Shown: positions 24,438 through 36,660, counted from the stretch's first letter. The stretch is 64,000 nt of DNA from Quercus robur (GCF_932294415.1 NC_065542.1:53440406-53504405); one strand, 5' to 3'. The notes: generated from the letters alone by a model not told the origin. A program made the numbers and translations.

Positions 24438-25107
24438 CAACTAGGGGTCATATCGGCTTCTATTTTTTTTCCTTGTTCTTGATTAGTTGTTGTTTCTGAT
24501 TTTAGATTTATCAAATCGGCTTCTATTTTTTTTTTTCTTGATCATTTATTGTTCTAATTTTTTTTTTCTGTTCTTGATCTGCTGCTGTTGTTGTTGTTTT
24601 GATTTAAGATTTGTTGTTTAAATTATATCAATTTTATGAGAGCAAGAATTTTTTTGCTTTTATTGTTGTGGTTTGATTAATTTTAAGATTATGTTTTTGA
24701 GTTTGTATTTTGATTATGCTTGAGATGAGAGGCGTGAGAGTGAGCTTCAAGGCAAAGGGAGAGAAGAGAGATGAGATGAGAGGCGTGAGAACTGATGACT
24801 TTTTATCAGGGTATTTTCGTAATTGACTATCCAGCCCAACGGATAGTTAAAATTTCCATGCGCGTTTTGGTTTATGGACCTCTTGCTGTCCATAATATTT
24901 GCGCATTTTCAGCGCATTTTTTGCCTTGGCCCAAAATGCAACTTTTTCCAAAATGCACATTTGTCTCCAACTTTTATAAAAAACTAGTCGCGGACCCACG
25001 CGTTGCGCGTGATAAATTTTTTATGATAATGATATATATATATATATATATATATTGCAGGATTCATGGTGATTGGAGGTTTTGGCCTTTGAATTAATTT
25101 TGTATTA

Positions 25108-25654
25108 TTAAAGATTAGTATTTGGAATAGAATGAGGAAATTTTATTGTAGATTTCATTTTTGAAACATAATTTCTACCATTGGCTAATTTGTACATTTC
25201 CAAGTCAATTGAGCACATTTTGCATGTTACATGTAATTCTTCATTTCCATAAGGGTAAGGGCATTCACGATCCCAATGACCCACTCCATTTTTCTTGCAT
25301 GCTTGGTTATTTGGGATGCAAAATGTGTTTGTTCCAAAAGTTGTATGTTGAAGGATTTGTTGATAGTTTTGCAGCAATAGTTTTCCATCTGGTTGGTTTA
25401 GAATTGATAACAGTAATTGTATTCCCTCATCATTTGATTCGCATAACAGCGCAATTGCCAATCTGTATTTTGCATTTTTGTCTCCTTCTATGTTGGCTTG
25501 AAAAAGATTTCTTTTCCCGCTTTAGTTTGTTCTTGTACAAAATATTTGTGAGCTTCGACCCAAAATAGTGCTTGCTTGTTTCCAGCCCTAAAGCATTGAT
25601 GAATGAGTTTTCCTTCCTCCTTTCGAAGGAATAGAGAATTTTGGAGCAATCCAA
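25108..25654 (-). pseudogene. Unidentified gene fragment with a zinc-knuckle-like motif
   Basis: Two overlapping frames on the minus strand look coding. The upstream one has ALGLETSKHYFGSKL and a basic KLKREKKSFSSQHRRR stretch. The downstream one has LLLSILNQPDGKLLLQNYQQ followed by CKKNGVGHWDREC, close to a CCHC knuckle but with Asn where the second Cys should be, and then a possible Cys pair (VTCKMC). I do not recognise the parent gene. Its place at the 3' end of a Helitron fits a captured exon. Stops between the frames suggest it is not functional. Confidence 0.45.
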
Positions 25655-26769
25655 TTAGATTGATGTCATGAAGAACTTTTTTTTTTTGGTTAGCCGATTG
25701 AATAGCTTGCAGCTATTTTTTGTAAACATAAACACATTAAGAAACTGATGTGCTTAAAAAAAAAAATCAACTGGTGACAAAACATTTCATTTATCATATA
25801 CTAAGGATGACACATGAACATTGTTATCATCACAATTGCAATATTGGATCTATGAAGTCAAAAATTTTTTTTTTTCAAAAATATATCAATGACTCTAAAA
25901 TTGTACATGACTTCATTGTATAAAGTTAATAAAAAGGGAAAATATAAGACTACAATATTTTGTGCCACAATTTTGGACGTTGTAGATTGTGATTAGTAGA
26001 GAAAAATGGAAAGTTGACGTTGCTTTAAAATTTTGGCTATTGTCTTCCCACACTGGATAATATTTTGACCAATAATTCTGTAGGTAATTCATGTTACATG
26101 CGCATTTTTGTGATTGTGTAAAGAGTATTTTTTATATTTTTGGTTTGTATTTTTGAAGTTGTTTAGGATTGTAATTTATAGTATTTTTCTAACTTTATGA
26201 TGAGTGAACTGTTTTAATTATTTTATTCATAATTTTCATCGTTTAGTTATAAATATGTAAATTAAAGCATAAGAATACGTAAATGCAAAGTTAAACATAA
26301 ATTTATAACCATCCATGATAAATATATATAGACAATTTTTGCTTTTTTTGATTGTTGCATAAATTATTATTTAATTGTCTAGTTATAAATATCTAAATTA
26401 AGTAGATGAACTTTTTCCAAAAAAAAAAAAAAATTTAAATAGATGAATATGTAAAATCCTCTCACACGTTATTCTTACAACCAAAGAAGGTGCCATTTCA
26501 CTCATTTGTTTACTACATGACTAATGATCAATATTCTGATCAAAGAATCATAGATCAACCATTTCAACCAACTAACATATAAATGAGAGATCCAAATCCA
26601 CATCTCAGTCTTTCTGATTAATATATACATATAAAAGGCAAAAAAAAAAAAAAAAAAAAAAACCATCATAGCAAAGTCTGATACATACTAGAAGCAAAGC
26701 CTCTCTGGAACACAGGGATCCTGAGGTATGAGGCAGCCCTTGAAGCTATGTTTGAATGAATAATAAATT

Positions 26770-27690
26770 GGTAGAAACCAAAAGATAATATAAAAATATA
26801 AAAATACTTTAACATGGCCTTTTCATTTTATTTATAATTGGGAGTTTGACATACTTGAAGAAACAATCCAGCTTTTGAACTTGTAATTTAATAGATAGTT
26901 CGTAATCAATTTGTAAAAATTATGAACAACCTACACAACCAAAAGATAATATAAAAAATATTATAGTAAGTTCACACAAGTAACATGAAGAGCATTTTTC
27001 TAAAACTATTTGGAGATTCTTGCCTTTATGCAGTTCCATTAATAATGAAAACATCACAGGGTAAGACCCAACCCAAATGCTTAATCCAACCTCGTTTTTT
27101 AGACCAACCTCGTTTTTTTTTTTATTTTTTATCTCCCTCTATTTTTACTCTTTCACTTTGTGTTAAAAGCTTCCACTGCCTATTTAGCACTACCCTGAAT
27201 TCTCACCGACATGCTATATATGCCTTTTTTTTTCTTTTTTTTTTACCGTTCATAATTTATGAACCCAATGAAGACAACTGGAGAACCCTTATTCCCCTTA
27301 ACTTTTATTCTCTCCTAACCTATCCATTTCACTGATCAATGACATATATTCAACCTCATAGAAATTCAAGCTCTGATTGGTGCCTTTGAAACAATTCCAA
27401 AAGTAGCAACATCTCTTCATCGAATGTTTTGGCTTAATTATCATTTTTCAGTCAAATTATAGAAAGCCATTTGATTACACCCACTTAAAAATCAATTTCT
27501 AACTAATATTTAGAGATACTTGACTATATATTCCAGCTTTTGAACTTGCAATTTAATAGATAATCCATATTAAATTGGTAGCAAATATGAACAACCTATA
27601 CTACCAAAAGATAATATAAAAAAATTTTAGCATAGCATGTTCATTTTATTTATAATTGAGAGTTGGACACATTTGAAGAAACAATCCAGC
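26770..27690. repeat. Pair of diverged direct repeats inside Helitron B
   Basis: Segments at about 26770-26960 and 27530-27690 share several blocks. Examples are CAGCTTTTGAACTTG followed by AATTTAATAGATA, ACCAAAAGATAATATAAAA, and the TTCATTTTATTTATAATTG stretch with GAAGAAACAATCCAGC. They are non-coding and the block order differs, so rearrangement followed duplication. Confidence 0.7.
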
Positions 27691-27699
27691 TCTATTTAC

Positions 27700-30640
27700 A
27701 ATGGGATTTCCCAGCAAAGCAGCTCATTCAACAATGTCCTATTTCTTTTGGTTACATAAATTGTTCGGGCAACAATGGAATTTCCCAAAAGGCATATGAT
27801 GCATGGCTGATGCACTTCGGTTATTTATTGTGAGCTACAAAAGAGAATTTGTAAAATCACATCCCAAAAGGCATATGAGATACTCTGGAAGGACTCTGAT
27901 GTTGCTCCTACATCACAGTTTGTGGCAAGATACACCGGTTCGAATGAAAGTTTACAGGTATAAATGCAGTATTGGGAAACTTTCTTCAGACAATCTTGAA
28001 AATGTTGAGCAATTGTGCTATGTATTTCATTTAACTTTACATCAATCTGGGGTAATCTTATAGATCTACTAACAATCTCAAATTTGATGGCCTACGATAT
28101 TATTTTTCTGAGTTTCACATATATGGAAAATGATGCAAACGTTTTGACTCCAAATATTCATGGCCATTTAAGCGTATATTTTCGTGAATACATCTCTGAA
28201 GTGGACTCAATTAAAGTCAAGTTTAAGGTAAGTACTTGATTTCCTTCAAAGACAATATACTGATATAGGGAAAGTAACCTATCATAGAAACCACACTCAC
28301 ATAGTTCTCCAAAATGCAAATATGATTAGAAACTTGATGTATTAAACCATGCTTTGTAACAAAACCTATATTTAGCAAGTTGTTCAATGCAGATAATAAA
28401 AAAAAAACATCCAATAGGAAAAAAAGAAACCTGAACATTTCAAGCAAAGAGTAACATGGCAATCAGTACATATTTCATCAAAATACATGCTTAAATATAG
28501 CTCGATTGGCACTTCTTTCTCCTATAATAATTAGTTGAAAGGTGAGGTCAAGAGTTTAAAACCTGCTATGTACGTCTGTAACTTACCAATAAAACAAAAT
28601 GGAACAGGTGAAATGTATTGGTTGTAAATTGTAATATGTGATTCCCATATTTATTGGGATGCCTTGTGAGGATATTTTGTGTTCTTAATGTTTCTTAGAT
28701 TTGTTTCAATGAATTACCTGCCTGAAAAAGAAAAATGAATAAGTAAAAAAATATGCAGATAGTAGAAGTGTTTAGGATGGGGCCATGAAGGTATCAATTC
28801 TGCATATAGTAGGATCACTACATATCAAGAGGCATATTTTCTACTTACCAAATTCTATAGTCATATTGATTGTCCATGATTTAAAGTTGTCCACTGGGTG
28901 GAGGAGATTTAATCCAAGACATTGGAATACCTTTCAGAAGATCCAGCAATTAACAATTATGCAAATCTCTAATATCTATGGAGTGGCTTATATGAGAATT
29001 CTTTGTATTTTTTGCATTACGAATATGAAATTTGCTCCCACACCTACACAATAACATGTTCCATATGACTATGGCTTTACAATTACATAACCTATACATT
29101 AGGCTGAACAATAACATCCATATTAGATTAAGTTCCTTAGCTGGAGAGCAAAATATATTTCCCACTCACATAGATATTTTGTAACATATTGTAAATGTGA
29201 AGAATCTTACATTTTTTTCTTTATTGAAATTTCAACATAGATAGAAAAAGGAAAATATATGAGCAGATGGTGGCCAAAAAGAAGAAGAGCTAAGAGGATT
29301 TCAGAAATATCTTCAGTAACATCATAGCCTATGATTCATAGGAAAGAGAAATAGGATTCAGATTCTTTTCTTTTAAATTAATTATTATAGTGGAGTACAA
29401 AAGGACGAATTTGAAGGGCTTAAACAGTCAGTTGTTTAAGGCGGCACATAAATATTGGAGAACCATCCAAATTAGTGGAAAAAATTCACAATGGATCTCA
29501 TAAAAAAGAAAACACAAACTCTATGAAATTAAAATTTTCTCCTTGGCCCCAATTAAATTTGTAATCAATTTCTTAATCCAATTTATTTAATTTGGGTATC
29601 AAAAGATAAGGCATTGTTTGAAAGTTTATCCGGTGCATTGGTGTAAAATTCATTTTCAATGAAGTCCTCACTCTTTTCTTAAGCCACCACTTGGTTAGTC
29701 AGAAACTTTTTCTGGAACCTTTTTAGTGGAGAAAAAGTAAGTACTTCACCATTCTTGAAATAAGATGTCAAGGGAGTTCTATAATATATATTGAAAAGAA
29801 ATCCTACAAAGTAAAGGTGGAGGAAACGGGATTAGTCTTTATGATGAGGATTATTGAAAGAAGTGTTGATTTTCTACAATCAGTTTGTTCTGGGAAAAGG
29901 TGCAAGAGGGTTATTAGCATCTGTGGAGGATTTAGCCAAAGTAGAACCATCACAATTTTTTTCTTAAGGAAGATTGATGTGCAGTAAGATAGCAAGTGAG
30001 ACATGAAATGGATAATATGTGAGATGCAATATTGTCAGGCTATGAAATTGCAGTACTGTCAGGCTATGAAACAATCTTTCTTTCATGGGACAACTATCAA
30101 AGATGATTAGATGATGGTGATTTGAAACTCCAAATTTTGATTACCAAGTGTGAACAACTTTTTGACATGATACTTGAACTAAATGCCAAAAGTTTCAACA
30201 AAAATAATAAAACACAACAATTAAGATAATGCAATCCTCTCATCCAGGTTCATCTCACCATGTAGAAGAAAGTTGAGTTGAATTGACATTCATAATAGGG
30301 GGAACCATGTTTTATTTTGTTGGAGGAATCATTCAGAGAGTGGTAAAGAAAAAGAGAGAGACAGAGAAGAATCCACAAAAATGTATTTCTGAAATTAGCG
30401 TATGCAGGTTTCTACTCTATCTGTACTGAAGAATCCACAAAAAAAGTATCTCAAGTACTGAAGAATATTAAAATAGATATATACAGAATGATTCTTTTAG
30501 GGGTCACAACTCACACAAGGGAAAGCTACTAAAATCATGACATTCCAAGTCACTTGGTACTATAATATAACTACACATTCTCTCGCATGATTAAAAATCC
30601 TGGATGTGACTCAAGAGGTTTCAAAAAAACCCACGCCAAT
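27700..30640. other. Helitron B interior, no recognised gene
   Basis: AT-rich sequence with only short, unconvincing open frames on both strands (for example near 27803-28063 and 28785-29054). I see no known domain, RNA gene or transposon terminus in it. Confidence 0.5.
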
Positions 30641-30654
30641 TGTTTGACCAATTC

Positions 30655-31015
30655 TAGTAAAAGATGACAGAGTTAATATATAGATTCAATGTAGTTAGAA
30701 AATCAGAATGAACATACCCAAAAGAAGCAGTGCTCCAATTAAATAACCCAGCAGTAACAAATTCAACACCTTAGGCAGAAACAAACGTAGAAAGGAAAAA
30801 AAAACCATCAAGCAAAAGAATAGAGCACAACACGAAATAGTAAAAGGTGACAGATTTAATATATAGATTCAATAGAAAATCATAATGAACATACCCAAGA
30901 GAAGAAGTGCTCCAATTAAATAACCCAGCAGAAACAAATTCAACACCCTAGCCAGAAACAAACGTAGAAAGGGAAAAAAAACCATCAAGCAAAGAATAGT
31001 GCACAAAAGAAATTG
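30655..31015. repeat. Two tandem copies of a ~180-bp unit near the 5' end of Helitron B
   Basis: The unit begins AAAAGATGACAGAGTTAATA in copy 1 (about 30658) and AAAAGGTGACAGATTTAATA in copy 2 (about 30842). It continues through TGCTCCAATTAAATAACCCA and ends AACCATCAAGCAAA. A handful of substitutions and small indels separate the copies. Confidence 0.9.
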
Positions 31016-31577
31016 GGATGTAGGGATACCTCAACTGAACCACCCGCTTACATCAGTATTTATATAGATGTGAGGAGAGGAAGGAAGGAAGGAAGAAAGA
31101 GGGGCTGCCGTTAGAAGCCAAAACAGAAGTTGAAACCGTAGAACAGGAAGATGAAACCGTGAGTGAAACAGTAGAACAGAAGCTGAAACCATGAGAATCA
31201 AAAGGTGGGGAAGGGGAAGGGACTAAGCCTGAAACAATGAATCAAAACGTGGGGGACAGGAATTTCAATTGTGTAACAGAAGGAAAGGGAATAGTAACCA
31301 TGAAAAAACATCAGGTTTGACAAAGGGATGTAGTTGAAAAGATTTTGGGTGTGGGCTTGGGCTCTATCGTGGGATTAAATGTATAAAAATTGGACTTTAA
31401 AGTAGAGATAAGGCTGGAAATAAATTTAGTTTTGTTAGTATTTTAAAATTAGTAAAATCTATTTTAAAATTAAATTGAAAATTCAAAAAAAAAGATGGGA
31501 ATGACATGGCTGCTGATGTGACTCAATGTGAGCGTAGCAACATTAAATGCTACGCTTTTTGTTTGAACGTGCAATGA

Positions 31578-33125
31578 CTTACAAAAAATATTAAAGAATA
31601 GTTCATGACTATAAACTTATAACTATTGAAAAGAATCAAAAGATTAAGAGCTTAAAAATTATAAAAATATATGTGTGTGTGACTACACAACAGAGAAATA
31701 TAAGAGAAAAATTTGTTACACTCAAAATAATAATTCATGGTTATAATTATTGAAATTTTCCAGATAGTTTTGGATATTACAAAAATATAACTCAAAAAGT
31801 CAGATGTTAAAACTTCCAAAAGGTCAAAAAATATTAAGGAATCATAAGATTTACATCCTATAAATTATTGAAACAAAACTATATATATATATATATATAT
31901 ATGATTTTATAATAGAGAAATATAAAAGAAAAATTGATTACCTTCAAAAGAATAATACATGGTATAGTTGTTGAAATCTGCTAAACATGTTCAAATATTG
32001 CAAAAACTAACACAAAATATATGACTATTCAAAAGAGAAAAATAAGAAGAAGAAAAAAGTACATGAACCTATAAAGTAATTAGTTTTAAATTTTAATGGG
32101 TCTAAACTTTAAACAATGAAAAAAAATCACATGCTAGGTTGTGTTCCTAGCAACCTTGAAAGTAAAAGTAAAGGGAAAAAAAAAACCATGAAATACCATC
32201 AGCCAATAAGTTTTAATGGGTTTAAACTACAAACAATGAACAAAAATAATCATAAACAATCATAAGTGCAGGGTTTGGTTACCAAGATCAGATGGTTGTA
32301 AAACACAACATTTCAACATTGATTTAGGGTTATGCAGAAGGCAACATAAATGACAGAAAATTGTTTTTACGTTGTCTGCTATGCCAACCATCTAAATATA
32401 TTAAATAAAATTAAATAAAATAATTCCTAGAATTATATGAGATAATTAAGAAGAACATCAAGCCCTTGCGTGGATGTTATTTGTGGACGGCTGTCCATCA
32501 CTGCAATTCATGACTTTGTTGTTAATAAGACAATCGAGTTCAAAACTAAAAGCAATTAGGTGGCCTTTGTACTACAGGATTTGTTCTCGTTGAAGAATCA
32601 ACTTGCTTCCTGCTATGGCTTCAATTTGATATGTGTGTTTTCTTTGTGAAAATTTGAGTGAGTATGAAGGGTTTCGACCTTGGTAGAAGTTTATATTTGT
32701 GAAAATTTTTGTTATAGAATTTTAGTTGAAATAGAATTTTCAAGCTTTTGAAACATATATCTAATAGAATTTTATTTAAACTAAACTATTGTAATACTTG
32801 ATAAGATATAAAACCAAAAATAAAAAGAATCTAAAATAAAAAGAAAAAGAAAAAGAAAATAGTGATGACGTGGAAAATTGTGGGAGCTCCAAAGGCTATT
32901 TTCAAGCTTTTGAAACATATATCTAATAGAATTTTATTTAAACTAAACTATTGTAATACTTGATAAGATATAAAACCAAAAATAAAAAGAATCCAAAAGA
33001 AAAAGAAAAAGAAAAAGAAAATAGTGATGACATGGAAAATTGAACCAAAAATAAAAAGAATCTAAAATAAAAAGAAAAAGAAAATAGTGATAACGTGGAA
33101 AATTGTGGGAGCTCCAAAGGTTTCG

Positions 33126-33163
<38 letters not shown>
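31578..33163 (-). mobile_element. Helitron C, minus strand, 5' part
   Basis: The 5' end is TC at 33163-33162, followed on the minus strand by a long TATATA run and AAAACCGAAACCTTTGGAGC. It directly abuts the CTAA end of Helitron D. No 3' hairpin plus CTRR end was found before Helitron B begins, so C appears truncated or its 3' end is lost. The interior is AT-rich with no coding signal. Confidence 0.6.
32741..33120. repeat. Tandem duplication of the Helitron C 5' region
   Basis: CAAGCTTTTGAAACATATAT begins a 162-base unit at 32741 that repeats at 32903. A third partial unit follows from about 33043. GGGAGCTCCAAAGG, part of the subterminal Helitron sequence, appears at about 32882 and again at 33108. 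Confidence 0.9.
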
Positions 33164-34058
33164 TTAGCCACAAACCTGCGCGTTGCGCATGATAATTATT
33201 TTTATGGTAGTTTTATTAAAATTTTTTTATACAATTTAAACTAATTTAATAAAGAGTAATGTATTTTGTAATTATATTTTTATTCATTATAAGAATAATC
33301 ATAAATGTAATATAGAAACAATCATAAATCATAAATTTAATAATTTTTGTTGTACTAAAATGAAAAAAAATACAATTTTTCTCAAAAATTCAAAAGGCAA
33401 TTTAACGAAAATATTTATTTTTTTAATAAAAGTTATTTATAACATTTTGTGAATCATTAAAAAGAAAATAAAATTTAGAAATTATTCTTTTAGTTTTAAA
33501 CAAACTTTCTCAAACTTATTTTTTCTACCTACAATCCAAAACACTAAAAAAAGTAACTAAAAAAATTAATAAAACTTAACTATGATTAATTGAACCAATT
33601 AGGAAAAAAAATTGTTATTTATAATCTACTAAGGTTATTTTTCTTTGCGGAAATTGTAATTTCGTCCACCCAAAACATATTATCAAATAATCAATTATTA
33701 GCAAAATCTAAGATTTAAATTTTTATATATGCATTGTTATAAAATAATAATAATAATAATTAAAGTAAAATTGCGAAAGATAAAATTTGTCTCTCATCCA
33801 ATAACTTTTGTTTAGCCAACCTTTGCTTTTCTCTAAATAAATTGCATTATAGAGTACTTTGTCTACCACAAAGGATTAAAAAATAAACAAAAATGATTAA
33901 AGTTTCATAGTTTAACATCTAAATTGAGCACTATAAAAATCATGCTATCAAATTACAGTAGCTACCAAATTAAATTATCCAAATCATGCTATGTATTAGA
34001 ATAATATTATATTTTTATATTTAATCCTTTATAATGCAACATGATAACATTTAACAAT

Positions 34059-34092
<34 letters not shown>

Positions 34093-34190
34093 TGAATCGC
34101 ATTAACCTAAAGTAGATTAAAGAATATAAAAAATTATCAACCTAAAGCGAAGATGCAAGAAAAATAAAAAATAAAAATCCACTCAAAAAT

Positions 34191-34241
<51 letters not shown>

Positions 34242-34631
34242 ACCTTTTTTTTGTAAGGAAAAACTATGCATGGAATGAATGAGATAGTGACAAATTTATA
34301 GTAAGAAAGTGTGAATAAGAAGAGACAAAAATAGAGGAAGACGAAGGGAAAGATGAAGAATGATATTAATGTAGAGAGTAGTGGGGAGATGAGAAGGTGA
34401 GAGAATGAGAGAAGGAGAAAGGTTAGAGAAGTAGTGGGAAGATGAAAAGGTAAGGGAGGAAGAAAGGTTAGAGAAGTGTAAATATGAAATAAAAAAAAAT
34501 TTATAAATAATTATAAGAAAATGAAAAAAAAAGAAAAAGAAAAAAAAAAGATGATGACGTGGACGTTGACGTGGCTCAACGTGAGCGTAGCAGTATTAAA
34601 CGCTACGTTTCAGCTTTTAGTAATATATTGA
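33164..34631 (-). mobile_element. Helitron D, minus strand, complete non-autonomous
   Basis: On the minus strand the 5' end is TCAATATATTACTAAAAGC (TC at 34631-34630). The family palindrome CGTAGCG/TGCTACG follows at 34607-34586. The 3' end is TGCGCAACGCGCA (hairpin), GGTTTGTGG and CTAA at 33167-33164. The interior matches Helitron A: pyrimidine-rich leader, then a CT/CACACA tract. Microsatellites lie at about 34063-34090 and 34192-34237. There is no coding capacity. Its 3' end is joined to the 5' TC of Helitron C. Confidence 0.82.
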
Positions 34632-34720
34632 TTGATGATTGATGTGCGTTTCAGTTCCTAAAAGCTTAAACAAACGCACACTAAGTCAAGTTGACCTCCT
34701 CAGAAAAAAGAAAATGACGT

Positions 34721-36337
34721 TTAAGTTGACCTCCTCATTTTTTTCCGCTCAGCAAGACTCGACAAAGCCCCTTTTTGCGGGATAATTAATGAAGAGTATT
34801 GACCAGGAGCATCGTTCTGACGACAGGGTGGAATGGTACTGGTAGGTGATTCCACATATAGAATTTTCCAAATGGTTTCGACAATTTCTTCTACAAACTC
34901 TGGCTCTGGCCTGCAATTGCAAGAGCACCCACAATTATTTTTTATTTTTTATTTATAAAAGGAATAGAAGTTAGTGATCATAAAATAAACATAAATGAGC
35001 TACGAAAAATGGAATGAAATGCCAAAATACATTTTCTTTTTACCTAAGGTAACAAATTAGTAAATTATTTATTGTCTCATTTATTATACTTTAATTATTT
35101 TTTCCTTTTTTTATTGAATATACATACACACATATATTATATATGATTTTAAAATTTGATTCATCAAATTATAGAAATATCTTAATAAATCAAAGGCTAA
35201 AATATTCAAGATTATAATAACAATAGGGAAAAATGAACAAACAAGAGAGAGAGCGAGAGGAGTCAGCTATAAAATGAACAAAAGCACCAACCAATAATAA
35301 AAATCTACTAATTGAAAGACCAAAACTAAATTTTATTGATTTATGGTCACATATTAACTAAATAGGGTACAATGATCAATAGAGGGCCTAGTAGGTACTT
35401 AACAATACAAGGTAACACATTTCATAATCAATAGTAACTCCACCATCTGTTGAAGTACTTCATTTCAATCTCTGAATAAAAGGCACCAAAAGACTCAATA
35501 TTTTAAGAATTACACCTATGACAACAACTAAGTCACCATGTGATTGAAAACAAAAAATCATCATGCGATTGAATACTTCTATTGGCTATTTAGAATATGA
35601 AATATCTTTAGTTAATTTCTGTATTAATTACAATGGAATCAGCTTTTATAATTAACAAACAAACACCTGAATATATGAGAAATCTTAGTTGACAATAACA
35701 TTCAAATTCTTTTTCGAAGAACTCAAATATATGCCATTTAAAATTTTAAACACATTTCTAAAGATTAATCCATACACACAAAGATCCTGATAACACATTT
35801 CATAATCAATAGAATCAGCTTTTATAATTAACAAACAAACACCTGAATATATGAGAAATCTTATCGATATGGTTTCAAATGCAAGCCTGCTAAGTTTGCA
35901 ACGTCCTTCAAAGTAGCCTTCCAAATGTTTACCTTGTCTTCAGGGCCATTCAGGATTGCTTCCGCAAGATTCCCCTTATGTTTTCGCACCTGGGATGGAA
36001 ACACATCATAAAAAATAGGCAGCACCGTTTGATTTAACACCCTTTTGCATTCCATGCTCTTCACCAGCTCATCCAGGCACCTATTGGAAGTAGCATAGTT
36101 TTTTGAGAACACCACAACTACAATCCTTGATGTATCGATTGCCTTCATCAGTTCGGCCTGAATAAATTCCCCTCTATACACACGAATCCTTTTACGTTCT
36201 AAAGCAGCAAAGAGATGGCCGGTAAATCTTGTGCGGGTATCTTCTGCATGAAAACTAATGAAGACCTCATTTTCATATGTCAATATTGGGGTTGATAAGG
36301 ATGGAGCAAAGTTTTCTTGGCCCACAGAATGAGCCAT
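34721..36337 (-). pseudogene. TIR-domain resistance gene fragment (TIR plus linker, no NB-ARC)
   Basis: Exon 1 (36337 to about 35861) encodes a TIR domain of the TIR-NB-LRR family: NEVFISFHAEDTRTRFTGHL, IDTSRIVVVVFSKNYA, CLDELVKSMECK and VLPIFYDVFPSQVRKHKG. The Glu of CLDEL, the position of the NADase catalytic residue in plant TIRs, is present. The usual stretch between the second strand and the FIQAELMKAI helix is about nine residues short. A second exon (34910-34721) begins PEPEFVEEIVETIWKIL, the linker after TIR in such genes, and runs 62 codons to a stop. The expected donor after HLKPYR reads CGATAAGA, so the GT is not evident and exon 1 runs into TAA. No NB-ARC or LRR follows. The frame extends upstream to 36442 with a hydrophobic stretch; I chose 36337 because it fits the family. 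Confidence 0.75.
35636..35863. repeat. Two identical 52-base direct repeats in the TIR gene
   Basis: The string GAATCAGCTTTTATAATTAA plus the following 32 bases occurs at 35636-35687 and 35812-35863, offset by 176. The second copy ends at the exon 1 / intron border. A shorter shared string AACACATTTCATAATCAATA occurs at about 35405 and 35791. Confidence 0.93.
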
Positions 36338-36660
36338 GGTTGCAACACAGAGACCTAACTGAGGTAAGAGCAGTGCGCTGCCTAAACTCAAGAAGAGAAA
36401 AGGAGCAAGGACCAATACGGGTGGAGCAAAGTAACAAGCCATGGTTGCAACACAGAGTGGAGTAAAGGAGCAAGAACCAGATGTTTCTTTGGGATTTCTC
36501 TCTCTTCTTCTTCTTCTTCTTCTTTCCCTTTTTTGTTTTTTAGCTTTCCCTGTTCTCTCTCCTCCTCTGTTTTCTGTTTCTGCAAGAAATTAGTGTGAAT
36601 TTAACTTTGTGCACACGGTAGCAAATCATATAGCAATGTGATTTTTATGATGAAGGAAGA

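Larger units (their letters stand above)
24984..31577 (-). mobile_element. Helitron B, minus strand, ~6.6 kb
   Basis: Read on the minus strand, the 3' end is CACGCGCAACGCGTG (hairpin), GGTCCGCGA and CTAG at 24987-24984, followed by host T. The 5' side has the family's subterminal palindrome AGCGTAGCA/TGCTACGCT (31531-31539 and 31548-31556). The exact TC start is uncertain: 31577 and 31566 are candidates, and neither has the preferred preceding A. The body holds an unidentified gene fragment (25108-25654), dispersed and tandem repeats, and otherwise AT-rich sequence. No Rep or helicase motif was seen, so it is non-autonomous. Confidence 0.7.
21928..34681. mobile_element. PIF-like element split by an hAT and a Helitron block, TSD TAA
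   Basis: The left end (21928) reads GGGTGAGTTTGGTTCAGC. The right end (34681), reversed, reads GTGTGCGTTTGTTTAAGC, with CTTTT following both. Each is flanked by TAA (21925-21927, 34682-34684). The element is interrupted by an hAT at 22870-24437 and by minus-strand Helitrons from 24984 to 34631. Without them, about 1.5 kb of AT-rich non-coding sequence remains (21928-22869, 24438-24983, 34632-34681). The left end of a further MITE, GAGCATCTCCAGCAG, is visible at about 22137. The two ends have diverged, so this is an old element. Confidence 0.6.

Noticed and set aside
24293-24983. Possible second Helitron end left of 24984
   Set aside because: No further TC start or hairpin plus CTRR end was found; the sequence fits the right part of the PIF-like element.
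28223-29165. Several 70-90 residue frames in Helitron B
   Set aside because: AT-rich chance frames with no motif, on both strands.
36277-36585. Small frames around the TIR gene start, including a signal-peptide-like hydrophobic stretch
   Set aside because: They overlap the TIR gene and a local duplication of GAGCCATGGTTGCAACACAG; the hydrophobic part lies upstream of the family-typical start and is probably leader sequence.
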